64,000 bases of DNA from JAABQT01 sp035459025. GTDB lineage: Bacteria > Pseudomonadota > Gammaproteobacteria > Burkholderiales > SG8-39. Below, in pieces: positions 9,902 to 19,051 of the stretch. The position numbers were made by a program, and so were the translations under genes. Numbering within the stretch: position 1 is the stretch's first letter; every line of letters starts with the position of its first letter. The stretch spans positions 62,001-126,000 of the forward strand of contig DATHYT010000085.1 of assembly GCA_035459025.1 (NCBI GenBank), given 5' to 3'. The notes beneath the pieces were generated by a model. The model ran no database searches. It was not told the DNA's origin and saw only the letters and a list, made by a program, of their open reading frames with translations.

Positions 9902-10996
9902 TCAGTTCTCCCTGAGGTAGTGTGCCCGGCCGCGCGCCAGCTCCCGCTCCAGATTCTGGCTGTACTGCGACATGGCGTAGCAGAAGGCGAAATACACGAG
10001 CGAAGCGAAGATGTAGGCCTCGACGCCGAACCCGGTCCAGGCGGGCTCGGCGATCGACACCTTGATCGAGGTGAGCAGGTCGAACAGGCCGATGATCACC
10101 ACCAGCGAAGTGTCCTTGAAGAAGCCGATGAAGGTGTTCACCAGCGGCGGAATCGACACGCGCAGCGCCTGCGGCAGCACGATGAGCAGCGTCTTCTTCC
10201 AGTACGACAGGCCCATGGCGTCGGCGGCCTCGACCTGGCCCTGGGGCACCGCCTGCAGCCCGCCGCGCACCACCTCGGCCAGGTAGGCCGCCGCGAACAG
10301 GATCATCGCGATCTGCGCGCGCAGCAGCTTGTCGATGCTCAGGCCCTCGGGCAGGAACAGCGGCAGCATCACCGAGGCCATGATGAGGAGCGAGATCAGC
10401 GGCACGCCGCGGATCAGCTCGATGTAGCCGACGCACAGCACGCGCACCGCGGGCATGTCCGAGCGCCGCCCGAGCGCGAGCACGATCGACAGCGGAAAGG
10501 CAAACGCGATGCCGATGGTGGCCAGGAGCAGCGTGAGCATCAGGCCGCCCCAGCGCTCGTTCTCCACGTACGGCAGGCCGAATACGCCGCCCCACATCAG
10601 TACGCCGATCAGCGCCAGACCGGCGAGCCACACGCCGGCGAGCGCCGGGCGCCAGAAGCGGCGCATCGCGCTCACCACGTACAGCGCGATCAGCAGCAGG
10701 ATGCCGAGCGCCGGGCGCCAGTGCTGCTCGTACGGATAGGTGCCGAACAGGATAAAGCGGTGTTTTTCGGTGATCAGCGCCCAGCAGGCGCCGGCGCCGC
10801 GCGCCTCGCGGCACGGCTTGGAGTCGGGCGCGCTCCAGATGGCATTGACGAACGCCCAGTCGACGAAAGGCACGATCGCCTTCCAGGCGAGGTAGGCGAG
10901 CAGCAGCGTGGCCAGCGCGCTCGGCACGCTATAGAACAGGTTGCCGATGATCCACGACAGCGGCGAGGCGCCCGCGGGCGCATGTCTGGCGCTCAC
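9902..10996 (-). CDS. aapM: Polar amino-acid ABC transporter permease, AapM type
   Basis: A 364-residue inner-membrane permease with the long N-terminal half and extra membrane segments typical of AapM. The C-terminal half carries the HisM-type domain, with the coupling helix in EVVRGGLQAVPQGQVEAADAMG. It begins with GTG inside the stop of aapQ (GTGA overlap), so the two permeases are translated as a pair. Together they form the heterodimeric channel for general L-amino acids, as in Rhizobium Aap; the exact substrate range is inferred from the family. Confidence 0.92.
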   Translation of the reverse strand: MSARHAPAGASPLSWIIGNLFYSVPSALATLLLAYLAWKAIVPFVDWAFVNAIWSAPDSKPCREARGAGACWALITEKHRFILFGTYPYEQHWRPALGILLLIALYVVSAMRRFWRPALAGVWLAGLALIGVLMWGGVFGLPYVENERWGGLMLTLLLATIGIAFAFPLSIVLALGRRSDMPAVRVLCVGYIELIRGVPLISLLIMASVMLPLFLPEGLSIDKLLRAQIAMILFAAAYLAEVVRGGLQAVPQGQVEAADAMGLSYWKKTLLIVLPQALRVSIPPLVNTFIGFFKDTSLVVIIGLFDLLTSIKVSIAEPAWTGFGVEAYIFASLVYFAFCYAMSQYSQNLERELARGRAHYLREN

Positions 10997-12210
10997 CGGC
11001 GCGCTCCCTTCAGCGCGATGCGCGCGTTGTACCAGTTCATGAACGCGGAGATCGACAGGCTGATCGTCAGGTACACGGCCATGATCACCGCGATGCCCTC
11101 GATCGCCTGCCCGGTCTGGTTCATCGCCGTGTTGGCGATCGACACCAGGTCGGGGTAGCCGATGGCCACCGCGAGCGAGCTGTTCTTGGTGAGGTTGAGG
11201 TACTGGCTGGTCATCGGCGGCACGATGACGCGCAGCGCCTGCGGCAGGATGACCAGGCGCATGACGCGGCGCGGCCGCAGGCCGAGCGCCGCGGCGGCCT
11301 CGAACTGCCCGCGATCGACGGCGATGATGCCGGCGCGCACGATCTCGGCGATGAACGCCGCGGTGTAGAGCGTGAGGCCCGCGAGCAGCGCGGCGAACTC
11401 CGGCGTGAGCACGCCGCCGCCCGCGAAATTGAAGCCGGCGAGCTCCGGGCGGTTGAGCGCGGTCGGCGCGCCGGCGGCCAGGAACGCGACAAGCGGCAGG
11501 CCGAGGATCAGCGCCGCACCCGTTGAGAAGACCGGGAAGATCTGCCCGGTGCGCGCCTGGCGCGCGCGCGCCCAGCGCGCGACCAGCCACGCAGCCGCAA
11601 TCCCGGCGAGCAGAGTGACGCCCATCCACACATGCACCGGGTGCGAAGCGAACACCGGGAACACGATGCCGCGATTGCTCAGGTACACGCCCGGCAGCGG
11701 GTTGAGCGCTTCGCGCGGGCCGGGCAGGTTTTCCGAGATGATCGCGTACCAGAAGAACAGCTGCACCAGCAGCGGGATGTTGCGCACCGTCTCGATGTAG
11801 CCCGAGGAGATCTTCGCGATCAGCCAGTTGTGCGACAACCGCGCCAGGCCGATCAGCGTGCCGATCAGGGTGGCGAGGACGATGCCGATCAGCGCGACGC
11901 GGAAAGTGTTGAGCAGGCCGACGACGAAGGCCTTGCGGTAGGTGTCGGCGGCGCCGTAGGCGGTGAACGGGGATTCGCCAATCTCGAATCCCGCTTCGCG
12001 GCCGAGGAAGCCGAAACCGCTCGCGATCTTGCGCACCTCGAGGTTGTGCGCGGTGTTGCTGGCGAGGTACCAGACCCCCAGCAGCACCGCCGCGACCAGC
12101 GCCACCTGGTAGATGAGGGCGCGGACTCCCGGGTTGTTGAGCGACCAAGACGCGCGCCGCTTGGCTGCGGCGCGCGCCCCCTGTCTGCTGTCGCCCGCCA
12201 CGGGGCGCAA
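10993..12210 (-). CDS. aapQ: Polar amino-acid ABC transporter permease, AapQ type
   Basis: A 405-residue permease, about eight membrane segments, with a long periplasmic loop near residues 60-90. The coupling segment EIVRAGIIAVDRGQFEAAAALG and the GYIETVRNIPLLVQLFFWY segment are characteristic of this subfamily. The start is uncertain: TTG at 12210 gives the listed length, and a GTG three codons later is equally possible. It lies 13 nt downstream of aapJ. Confidence 0.92.
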   Translation of the reverse strand: MRPVAGDSRQGARAAAKRRASWSLNNPGVRALIYQVALVAAVLLGVWYLASNTAHNLEVRKIASGFGFLGREAGFEIGESPFTAYGAADTYRKAFVVGLLNTFRVALIGIVLATLIGTLIGLARLSHNWLIAKISSGYIETVRNIPLLVQLFFWYAIISENLPGPREALNPLPGVYLSNRGIVFPVFASHPVHVWMGVTLLAGIAAAWLVARWARARQARTGQIFPVFSTGAALILGLPLVAFLAAGAPTALNRPELAGFNFAGGGVLTPEFAALLAGLTLYTAAFIAEIVRAGIIAVDRGQFEAAAALGLRPRRVMRLVILPQALRVIVPPMTSQYLNLTKNSSLAVAIGYPDLVSIANTAMNQTGQAIEGIAVIMAVYLTISLSISAFMNWYNARIALKGARR

Positions 12211-12223
12211 CTGTCGGTGCGTT

Positions 12224-13234
12224 CTAGCGCAGAGGCGGCGCGTACATCAGGCCGCCCTGGGTCCACAGGTTGTTGATGCCGCGGTCGAAGCCGAGGGGGG
12301 TGAGGTTGGCGTCAAACGATTCGCCGTAGTTGCCCACCTGCTTGACGACGTTGTAGGCCCAGCGTGCGTCCAGCCCCAGCATCTTGCCGATGTCTCCGGT
12401 GGCGCCGACGAAGCGCTGCACCGACGGGTTGGTGCTCGACACCTGCGAGTCGATGTTCTTCGAGGACAGGCCCAGCTCCTCGGCCTCGAGCATGGCGAAC
12501 AGCGTCCACTTGACGACGTCGAACCAGCGGTCATCGCCGTGACGCACCACCGGCCCGAGCGGCTCCTTGGAGATGACCTCGGGCAGGATCACGTGATCGG
12601 CCGGGTTGGGCGCGCGCGAGGCGCGCGTCGAAACGAGGCCCGAGACGTCGGTGGTGAACACGTCGCAGCGGCCCGAGAAGTAGGCGTTGGTGACTTCCTC
12701 GAGCTTCTCGATCACCACGGGCTTGAAGCTCATCTTGTTGGCGCGGAAATAGTCGGCGAGATTGAGCTCGGTGGTGGTGCCGGGCTGCACGCAGATGGTG
12801 GCGCCGTTCAATTGCTTCGCGCTCTTCACGCCGAGCTTCTTCGGCACCATGAAGCCCTGGCCGTCGTAGTAATTCACGCCGACGAAATTCAGGCCGAGGC
12901 TGGTGTCGCGGCTGACCGTCCAGGTGGTGTTGCGCGCCAGCACGTCGATCTCGCCCGACTGCAGCGCCGTGAAGCGCTGCTGCGCGGTGAGCGGCGTGTA
13001 GCGCACCTTGGTGGCGTCGCCGAAAACAGCGGCCGCGACCCCGCGGCAGGTATCGACGTCGATGCCCTTCCATACGCCACGCGAGTCCGGCTGGGAGAAC
13101 CCGGCCAGGCCGGTGTTGACGCCGCACTGCACGTAGCCCTTGGACTTGACCGCGTCGAGCGTGGACTGGGCATGCAGCGTGCCGCTCGCCAGCGCGGCGA
13201 CGGCGCAGGCGGCAATCGTAATGCGAGCATTCAT
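12224..13234 (-). CDS. aapJ: General L-amino-acid periplasmic binding protein
   Basis: A 336-residue solute-binding protein of family 3 with a signal peptide (MNARITIAACAVAALASGTLHA). Conserved landmarks are GYVQCGVNTGLAGFSQPDS near the N-terminus, DVDTCRGVAAAVFGD, and the ligand-contact segment EIDVLARNTTWTVSRD. It lacks a lipobox, so it is free in the periplasm. First gene of aapJQMP, with its own promoter and a GGAGGGGG ribosome site. It captures amino acids and hands them to AapQM. Confidence 0.95.
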   Translation of the reverse strand: MNARITIAACAVAALASGTLHAQSTLDAVKSKGYVQCGVNTGLAGFSQPDSRGVWKGIDVDTCRGVAAAVFGDATKVRYTPLTAQQRFTALQSGEIDVLARNTTWTVSRDTSLGLNFVGVNYYDGQGFMVPKKLGVKSAKQLNGATICVQPGTTTELNLADYFRANKMSFKPVVIEKLEEVTNAYFSGRCDVFTTDVSGLVSTRASRAPNPADHVILPEVISKEPLGPVVRHGDDRWFDVVKWTLFAMLEAEELGLSSKNIDSQVSSTNPSVQRFVGATGDIGKMLGLDARWAYNVVKQVGNYGESFDANLTPLGFDRGINNLWTQGGLMYAPPLR

Positions 13235-13265
13235 GGAATCCCCCTCCGTGGGTAAGGTACGTGGC

Positions 13266-13295
13266 AGTCTAGTCGCGCCGACGCATGCTTGGCAA
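13266..13295 (-). promoter_or_regulatory. Promoter of the aapJQMP operon
   Basis: Minus strand: TTGCCA (13295-13290), 18-bp spacer, TAGACT (13271-13266). The predicted start near 13259 leaves a 25-nt leader containing the aapJ ribosome site. Confidence 0.55.
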
Positions 13296-13304
13296 CCATC
13301 GCCC

Positions 13305-15107
13305 TCAGCTGTCTTCGCGCAGCGGCCGCGTCGGGCATTCCTCGAAGATGCGCGCCCGGCAGCGCGCGCAGATGCCGGGGTCGAGCCTGTCGAAGATGCG
13401 CGCGATGGCCTCGCGCTTGTCGCGGAACACCGCGTCGGTGCCGATCTCGGCAAGGTAGCCGCCGTTGCGCAGCACGTCCTCGGCCGGCAGGCGCAGGCCC
13501 TGCAGCCACAGCCGCCCGCCGCGCCAGCGCCGCGCGCGCGCCTCGCGCACCAGCGCCTCGGCGCCGGCGATGTCGAGGAAGTTGATGTTGCGCGCCACCA
13601 CCAGCAGGTGCTTCTGCTCGCGCGCCACCGCGCGCAGGGTGTCGAAATGCGACTCGACGTGGTCCACGGCGCCGAAGTAGATCGAGCCCTCGACTGCCAT
13701 GATCTTCAGCTGGGGGCACTCGGTGATGCCCTGCGCCACCGGACCGAAGCGGCGCACGCTGTGGCGCGGGTCGGGCGCCACGGCGCGCATCTGCGGCCGC
13801 GAGGTGCGGTTGAGGTAGACGATCAGCGACAGGGTCACGCCGACCAGGATCGCCGCCTCCAGGTTCATCAGCAGCGTCGCGGCGAAGGTGAGGCCGAGCA
13901 CGGCCGACTCGCTGCGGCTGGTGCGCACGATGGCGCGCATGGCGCCGAAGTCGAGCAGGCCCCAGGCCACCATGAACAACAGCGCCGCCATCGAGGCGAG
14001 CGGCAGGTAGGCAAGCAGCGGCGCCACCGCGAATACGACCACCGCGAGCAGCGGCGCCGACAGCGCGGCGGCGAGCGGCGTCTGCGCTCCGGCCTCGTAA
14101 TTCAGTCCGCTGCGATTGAAGGACGCCGATACGGGGTAGCCGGAGAACACGCTGGCCGACATGTTGGCCAGGCCCTGGCCCATGAACTCCTGGTCGGCGT
14201 CGATGCGCTGGCCCGACTTCAGCGCCACGGCGCGCGAGATCGACATCGCCTCGGTGAGCGACAGCACGGTGATGCCGACGGCGATGCCCATCAGCGACTT
14301 CAGGGTGTCGGCCGACAGATCGGGCAGCGTCAGGCCGGGCAGCGCGCCGGGCAGCAGCCCGATGGTGCGGATGCCGCTCACCTCGGGCGTCAGCCAAAGG
14401 TTGATGACGAGGCCGGCGAGCCCGCCCGCGACCAGCGCGACGATCATGTACGGGGCCTTCGGCACGTAGCGGCGCGCCGCGGCGCCGGCGACGAGCGTCA
14501 GCGCGCCCACCAGCATCACCCAGGGCTGCACCGCGCCGGCCTGCGCTGCGAACGCGCGCAGGGTCGACAGGAACGAGCTCCCCGCCGGCACGTCGATGCC
14601 AAAGAAGTTTCGCAGCTGGCTCGCGACGATCAGCACCGCCGCGCCGGCGGTGAAGCCGACCACCACCGTGTGCGAGACGAAGTTGACCAGGCGGCCGAGG
14701 CCAAACGCACCCATCACCAGCATCAGCGCGCCCGACATGAAGGCGAGCGTCAGCACCAGGCTGATGTACTCGGGCGATCCGGGCACGGCGAGCGGCGCCA
14801 CCGTGGCGAACACGTACAGCGAGATCGCGTTGGTGGGGCCGGACACGGCGTGCCACGACGAGCCGAAGAACGCCGCCACCATCGCGGGCACCATCGCGCA
14901 GTACAGGCCGAACTCCGGCGGCAGCCCGGCGAGCGTGGCGAACGCGACGCCCTGCGGCAGCACGATAATGGCGCTGGTCAGCGCGGCGCTGGCGTCGGCG
15001 CGCAGGGTGGCGCGGGTGACGCGCGGCCACCAGGCGAGAAACGGCAGAAAGCGCGCGACGGCGGGCGGAAGCGGCAAGGTGGGAGGAATCTTCTCGTATT
15101 CGCGCAA
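13305..15107 (-). CDS. SulP family anion transporter with STAS domain
   Basis: A 600-residue inner-membrane transporter (SLC26/SulP). The membrane domain covers about residues 35-430 and includes the family block GLPPEFGLYCAMVPAMVAA and the SASFNRSGLNYEAGAQTP segment before TM11. A STAS domain follows (about 450-555). The last 25 residues contain three cysteines (C580, C583, C591) that could bind a metal or sense redox. Substrates of SulP proteins include sulfate, bicarbonate and dicarboxylates; nothing here decides between them. The start is TTG at 15107, fixed because an in-frame TAG lies just upstream. It is divergent from hyi with 21 bp between. Confidence 0.9.
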   Translation of the reverse strand: MREYEKIPPTLPLPPAVARFLPFLAWWPRVTRATLRADASAALTSAIIVLPQGVAFATLAGLPPEFGLYCAMVPAMVAAFFGSSWHAVSGPTNAISLYVFATVAPLAVPGSPEYISLVLTLAFMSGALMLVMGAFGLGRLVNFVSHTVVVGFTAGAAVLIVASQLRNFFGIDVPAGSSFLSTLRAFAAQAGAVQPWVMLVGALTLVAGAAARRYVPKAPYMIVALVAGGLAGLVINLWLTPEVSGIRTIGLLPGALPGLTLPDLSADTLKSLMGIAVGITVLSLTEAMSISRAVALKSGQRIDADQEFMGQGLANMSASVFSGYPVSASFNRSGLNYEAGAQTPLAAALSAPLLAVVVFAVAPLLAYLPLASMAALLFMVAWGLLDFGAMRAIVRTSRSESAVLGLTFAATLLMNLEAAILVGVTLSLIVYLNRTSRPQMRAVAPDPRHSVRRFGPVAQGITECPQLKIMAVEGSIYFGAVDHVESHFDTLRAVAREQKHLLVVARNINFLDIAGAEALVREARARRWRGGRLWLQGLRLPAEDVLRNGGYLAEIGTDAVFRDKREAIARIFDRLDPGICARCRARIFEECPTRPLREDS

Positions 15108-15115
15108 TCTTAGCT

Positions 15116-15123
15116 AACATAGT
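15116..15123. promoter_or_regulatory. Shared back-to-back -10 element, sulP/hyi
   Basis: In the 21-bp gap, CATAGT (15118-15123, plus) and TATGTT (15121-15116, minus) overlap. Predicted starts fall at about 15130 and 15109, within 2 nt of the two start codons (15129 and 15107). No clear -35 on either side. Confidence 0.4.
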
Positions 15124-15128
15124 CGCGC

Positions 15129-15908
15129 ATGCCCCGCCTCGCCGCCAATGTTTCCCTGATGTTCCCGGAAGTTCCCTTTATGGAGCGCTTCGCTGCCGCG
15201 GCGCGCGCCGGCTTCCGCTACGTCGAGTATCAGTTTCCCTACGCCTTCGGCGGCGCGGCCGAGGTGGCGCAGCGCGCGCGCGACGCGGGCGTCGAAGTGG
15301 TGCTGCACAACCTGCCGGGCGGTGACGCCGCCAAGGGCGATCGCGGCATCGCCTGCCAGCCAGCGCGCGTCGCCGAGTTTCGCGAGGGCGTGGAGCGTGC
15401 CATCGAGTACGCGAAGGCCGCCGGCTGCCCGCGCCTGAACGCGCTTGCCGGCGTTGCGCCGGCGGACGCCGCGCCGGAGCTGCTGTTCGAGACGCTGGTG
15501 GAGAACCTGCGCTTCGCCGCCGGCAAGCTCGCGGCGGCTGGCCTGACGCTGCTCACCGAGCCTGCGAACCGACGCACGATTCCGGATTTCTTCCTGTGCG
15601 GCTCGCGCCAGGGCATCGAGGTGATCGACGCCGCGGGCGCCCCGAACCTGAAGCTGCAGTACGACATCTTCCACATGCAGATCGTCGAAGGCGACCTCGC
15701 CAAGACCATCGAGCGCCTGCTGCCGCGGATCGGCCACATGCAGCTCGCCGACGTGCCCGATCGGCACGAGCCCGGCACCGGCGAGATCAACTTCGATTTC
15801 CTTCTTGCGCACATCGACCGCCTGGGCTATCAGGGCTGGATGGGCTGCGAGTACATCCCGAAGGGCGACACGGTCGAGGGGCTCGGGTGGGCGAAGCGCT
15901 ACCTGTAG
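15129..15908 (+). CDS. hyi: Hydroxypyruvate isomerase
   Basis: A 259-residue TIM-barrel enzyme that interconverts hydroxypyruvate and tartronate semialdehyde in glyoxylate metabolism. The protein is collinear with Hyi family members throughout: PRLAANVSLMFPEVPFMERF at the N-terminus, LLTEPANRRTIPDFFL, LKLQYDIFHMQIVEGD and GEINFDFLLAHIDRLGYQGW. Conserved Glu and Asp residues in those last three segments are the expected metal and substrate ligands. It overlaps glcD by 22 nt, which ties it to glycolate and glyoxylate use. Related OtnI/2-oxo-tetronate isomerases are close relatives, but the glc context supports Hyi. Confidence 0.9.
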   Translation: MPRLAANVSLMFPEVPFMERFAAAARAGFRYVEYQFPYAFGGAAEVAQRARDAGVEVVLHNLPGGDAAKGDRGIACQPARVAEFREGVERAIEYAKAAGCPRLNALAGVAPADAAPELLFETLVENLRFAAGKLAAAGLTLLTEPANRRTIPDFFLCGSRQGIEVIDAAGAPNLKLQYDIFHMQIVEGDLAKTIERLLPRIGHMQLADVPDRHEPGTGEINFDFLLAHIDRLGYQGWMGCEYIPKGDTVEGLGWAKRYL

Positions 15909-17374
15909 CGGGCCGCGAGCGCCAGCGCGCCGTGGCGCGGGCGCTCGGCGCCTTCCTGCCGGAGCGCGCGGTGCTGTGGCAGGAAGAGGACACGCGCCCC
16001 TACGAATGCGACGGGCTCACCGCGTACCGGCGCGTGCCGATGGTGGTGGCGCTGCCGGAGACCGAGGCGCAGGTGCAGGAAGTGCTGCGCACCTGCCACG
16101 CGCTCAAGGTGCCGGTGGTGCCGCGCGGCGCGGGCACCGGCCTTTCGGGCGGCGCGCTGCCGCCGGGCGACGGCGTGCTGCTCTCGCTCGCCAAGTTCAT
16201 GCGCATCGTGCGCGTCGATCCCGTGGCGCGCGTCGCGGTGGTGCAGCCGGGGGTGAGGAACCTCGCCATCTCGGACGCAGCCGCGTCCTACGGCCTGTAC
16301 TACGCGCCCGATCCGTCGAGCCAGATCGCCTGCACCATCGGCGGCAACGTCGCGGAGAATTCGGGCGGCGTGCACTGCCTGAAGTACGGGCTCACGGTGC
16401 ACAACGTGCTCCGGGTGCGCGGCTTCGCCGCCGACGGCGAGCCGCTCGATTTCGGCTCGGAAGCGCTCGATGCGCCGGGCCTCGACCTGCTGGCGCTGAT
16501 CGTGGGCTCGGAGGGCATGCTGGCGGTGGCCACCGAGATCACGGTGAAGCTGCTGCCTAAGCCGCCTGCGGCGCGCGTGGTGATGGCCTCGTTCGACGAC
16601 CTGCAGAAGGCGGGCGACGCGGTCGCCGCGGTGATCGCCGCGGGCATCATCCCCGCGGGCCTGGAGATGATGGACCGGCCGGCGACGCGGGCGGTCGAGG
16701 AGTTCGTCGGCGCCGGCTACGACCTGCAGGCGGCGGCGATCCTGCTCGCCGAGGCCGACGGCCTGCCGGAGGAAGTGGACGAGGACATCGCGAAGCTGAG
16801 CGAGGTGCTGACGCGCGCCGGCGCCACGCGCCTGACCGTGTCGCGCGACGAGGCCGAGCGGCTGCGCTTCTGGTCCGGGCGCAAGGCGGCGTTCCCGGCG
16901 ATGGGCCGCATCTCGCCCGACTACTACTGCATGGACGGCACCATCCCGAGAAAGCGCCTGGGCGAGGTGCTCGGCTTCATCGGCGAGATGGAGAAGAAGT
17001 ACGGGCTGCGCTGCCCGAACGTGTTCCACGCCGGCGACGGCAACCTGCACCCGCTGATCCTGTTCGACGCCAACGACCCCGGCCAGCTCAAGCGCACCGA
17101 GGAATTCGCGGCCGAGGTGCTCGAGAAATGCGTCGCGGTCGGCGGCACCATCACCGGCGAGCACGGCGTGGGCGTGGAGAAGATCAACGAAATGTGCGCG
17201 CAGTTCCGCGACGAGGAGCTCGAGCTGTTCCACGCCGTGAAGCGCGCCTACGATCCCGCGGGCCTGCTCAACCCCGGCAAGGCGGTGCCCACGCTCGCGC
17301 GCTGCGCCGAGTTCGGCCACCGGCACGTGCACGCGGCCACCGCCGCGGCGCACCCGGGCCTGCCGCGCTTCTGA
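15887..17374 (+). CDS. glcD: Glycolate oxidase FAD subunit GlcD
   Basis: A 495-residue FAD-linked oxidase, the catalytic subunit of the glycolate oxidase GlcDEF that makes glyoxylate and passes electrons to the respiratory chain. The FAD_binding_4 domain has VPVVPRGAGTGLSGGALP and IACTIGGNVAENSGGVHCLKYG; the C-terminal FAD oxidase domain has FHAGDGNLHPLILFD and GTITGEHGVGVEK. The GTG at 15887, inside hyi, has a GAGGG site 6 nt upstream and gives the family length; a GTG at 15932 is the alternative. Its stop overlaps the glcE start (ATGA). Confidence 0.95.
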   Translation: MGEALPVAGRERQRAVARALGAFLPERAVLWQEEDTRPYECDGLTAYRRVPMVVALPETEAQVQEVLRTCHALKVPVVPRGAGTGLSGGALPPGDGVLLSLAKFMRIVRVDPVARVAVVQPGVRNLAISDAAASYGLYYAPDPSSQIACTIGGNVAENSGGVHCLKYGLTVHNVLRVRGFAADGEPLDFGSEALDAPGLDLLALIVGSEGMLAVATEITVKLLPKPPAARVVMASFDDLQKAGDAVAAVIAAGIIPAGLEMMDRPATRAVEEFVGAGYDLQAAAILLAEADGLPEEVDEDIAKLSEVLTRAGATRLTVSRDEAERLRFWSGRKAAFPAMGRISPDYYCMDGTIPRKRLGEVLGFIGEMEKKYGLRCPNVFHAGDGNLHPLILFDANDPGQLKRTEEFAAEVLEKCVAVGGTITGEHGVGVEKINEMCAQFRDEELELFHAVKRAYDPAGLLNPGKAVPTLARCAEFGHRHVHAATAAAHPGLPRF

Positions 17375-18429
17375 TGGCCGCGCACCTGCGCGAGCGCATC
17401 CGCGAAGCGGCGGCGCGCGGCACGCCGCTGTGCCTGCGCGGCGCGGGCAGCAAGGACTTCTATGGCGGCGCGCCGCGCGGCGAAGTGCTCGATACGCGCG
17501 CGCATGCCGGCATCGTCGACTACGAGCCGACCGAGCTGGTGGTGACGGCGCGCTGCGGCACGCCGCTCGCCGAGCTCGAGCGCGCGCTCGCCGCCCAGGG
17601 CCAGATGCTCGCCTTCGAGCCGCCGCACTTCGGCCCCGGCGCGACCCTTGGCGGCTGCGTCGCCGCGGGCCTCTCGGGCCCGCGCCGCGCGGCCGCCGGG
17701 GCGCTGCGCGACTATGTGCTCGGCGTGCGCCTTGTCGACGGGCGCGCGCGCGAGCTCTCGTTCGGCGGGCGCGTGATGAAGAACGTGGCGGGCTACGACG
17801 TGTCGCGCCTGCTCGCGGGCTCGCTCGGCACGCTCGGCCTGATCCTCGAGGTCTCGCTCAAGGTGCTGCCGCGGCCGGCGGCCGAGCACACGCTGTGCCT
17901 CGAGCTGCCGCTGGAAAAGGCGCTCGAGTCGCTCAACCGGTGGGCCGGCACGCCGCTGCCGGTGTCGGCGAGCGCCTGGCGCGACGGCGAGCTCTGGGTG
18001 CGCCTCTCGGGCGCCGAGACCGCGGTTCGGGCAGCGGTTGTAAAGGTCGGCGGCGAGACGCTCGCGGCGGCGGATGCCGGGCGCTTCTGGGCGGGGATCC
18101 GCGAGCAGACCGATCCCTGGTTTGGGGGCGACGCGCCGCTATGGCGCCTGTCGCTACCTTCGGCCGCGCCGCCGCTCGGGCTCGCCGGCGAGGGGCTGAT
18201 CGAGTGGGGCGGCGCGCTGCGCTGGCTGCGCTCGCGCGCCGACGCCGCCAGCGTGCGCGAAGCCACGGTGCGCGCCGGCGGCCACGCCACGCTGTTTCGC
18301 GGTGGCGACAAGGCGGCGGGGGTGTTCGCGCCGCTCGCGCCGGCGCTGGCGCGCCTGCACCGCGAGCTGAAAGCGGCGTTCGACCCGGCAGGCGTGTTCA
18401 ACCCTGGACGGCTCTACCCGGAGCTCTAG
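17374..18429 (+). CDS. glcE: Glycolate oxidase subunit GlcE
   Basis: A 351-residue second FAD-binding subunit of glycolate oxidase. It has CLRGAGSKDFYGG near the N-terminus, the FAD-contact block GATLGGCVAAGLSGPRRAAAG and RVMKNVAGYDVSRLLAGSLG, followed by a shortened C-terminal half, as normal for GlcE. ATG overlaps the glcD stop. Its end overlaps by 4 nt the end of a gene on the other strand, so the usual direct join to glcF is broken. Confidence 0.94.
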   Translation: MAAHLRERIREAAARGTPLCLRGAGSKDFYGGAPRGEVLDTRAHAGIVDYEPTELVVTARCGTPLAELERALAAQGQMLAFEPPHFGPGATLGGCVAAGLSGPRRAAAGALRDYVLGVRLVDGRARELSFGGRVMKNVAGYDVSRLLAGSLGTLGLILEVSLKVLPRPAAEHTLCLELPLEKALESLNRWAGTPLPVSASAWRDGELWVRLSGAETAVRAAVVKVGGETLAAADAGRFWAGIREQTDPWFGGDAPLWRLSLPSAAPPLGLAGEGLIEWGGALRWLRSRADAASVREATVRAGGHATLFRGGDKAAGVFAPLAPALARLHRELKAAFDPAGVFNPGRLYPEL

Positions 18430-19037
18430 GCCTTGGGCACCTTCTTTTCCTGTTCCTTCATGTTGGCGCGCACGAAATCGGCGTACTGCGACTGCGGGTA
18501 CTTGGCGAGCAGCGTCGCGTACAGCTTGAGCGCGTGCTGCGCCTGGCCGGCGTCGCCGGCGCGCACCGCGACCTCGACCAGGCGCTTCTGCGCGAGCGCA
18601 GCGTCGCCGGCAATCGCGGCGCCGGCGTGCAGCGCCCAGGCGGCCTCCATATACGTACCCTGCGCGAGCAGCGCGCGGCCGAGGCCCTCCCAGGCCGCCG
18701 GCTCGAGCGTGAGCTTGGTACGCTCGGCGACGACCGCGAGGAACGCTTTCGCCGCGTCTGTGCCACGGCCGGCGGCGAGCGCCGCGCGGATTGCTTCCGC
18801 CGCGGCGGCGATCGGATCGGCCGGTGCGGCGGGCGTGGCGGGTGCCGCAGGCGCGGCCGGCTTTGCCGCCGGCGGATTCGCGGCTTGCGGTTTTGCACGC
18901 AGCATCTCGGCGACGAACTGCGCCTCGCGCTCGCGCTCGAAAGCCTTGCGTGCCTCGAACTTGCGCATGACGATGACGACCCACACCACGACGCCGACGA
19001 GCACGGCGAGGGCGGCGAGGATGACGAACGTCTGCAT
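18426..19037 (-). CDS. Membrane-anchored helical-repeat protein of unknown function, inside the glc locus
   Basis: A 203-residue protein with one N-terminal membrane segment (about 4-24), a charged stretch, a Pro/Ala-rich linker (about 48-75) and a C-terminal domain of paired helices (about 78-195) resembling TPR or Sel1 repeats, ending in a Lys-rich tail. The layout suggests a protein fixed in the inner membrane by its N-terminus with a protein-binding domain on the other end. It is antisense to the glc genes, between glcE and glcF, overlapping glcE by 4 nt at its end and leaving 23 bp to the glcF start. I do not recognise a named family. Confidence 0.7.
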   Translation of the reverse strand: MQTFVILAALAVLVGVVVWVVIVMRKFEARKAFEREREAQFVAEMLRAKPQAANPPAAKPAAPAAPATPAAPADPIAAAAEAIRAALAAGRGTDAAKAFLAVVAERTKLTLEPAAWEGLGRALLAQGTYMEAAWALHAGAAIAGDAALAQKRLVEVAVRAGDAGQAQHALKLYATLLAKYPQSQYADFVRANMKEQEKKVPKA

Positions 19038-19043
19038 GCAACG

Positions 19044-19051
19044 AGTATAGC
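19044..19051. promoter_or_regulatory. Shared back-to-back -10 element, antisense gene/glcF
   Basis: In the 23-bp gap, TATAGC (19046-19051, plus) and TATACT (19049-19044, minus) overlap. Predicted starts: about 19058 for glcF (ATG 19061) and 19037 for the minus gene (ATG 19037). No good -35 is visible. Confidence 0.45.
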
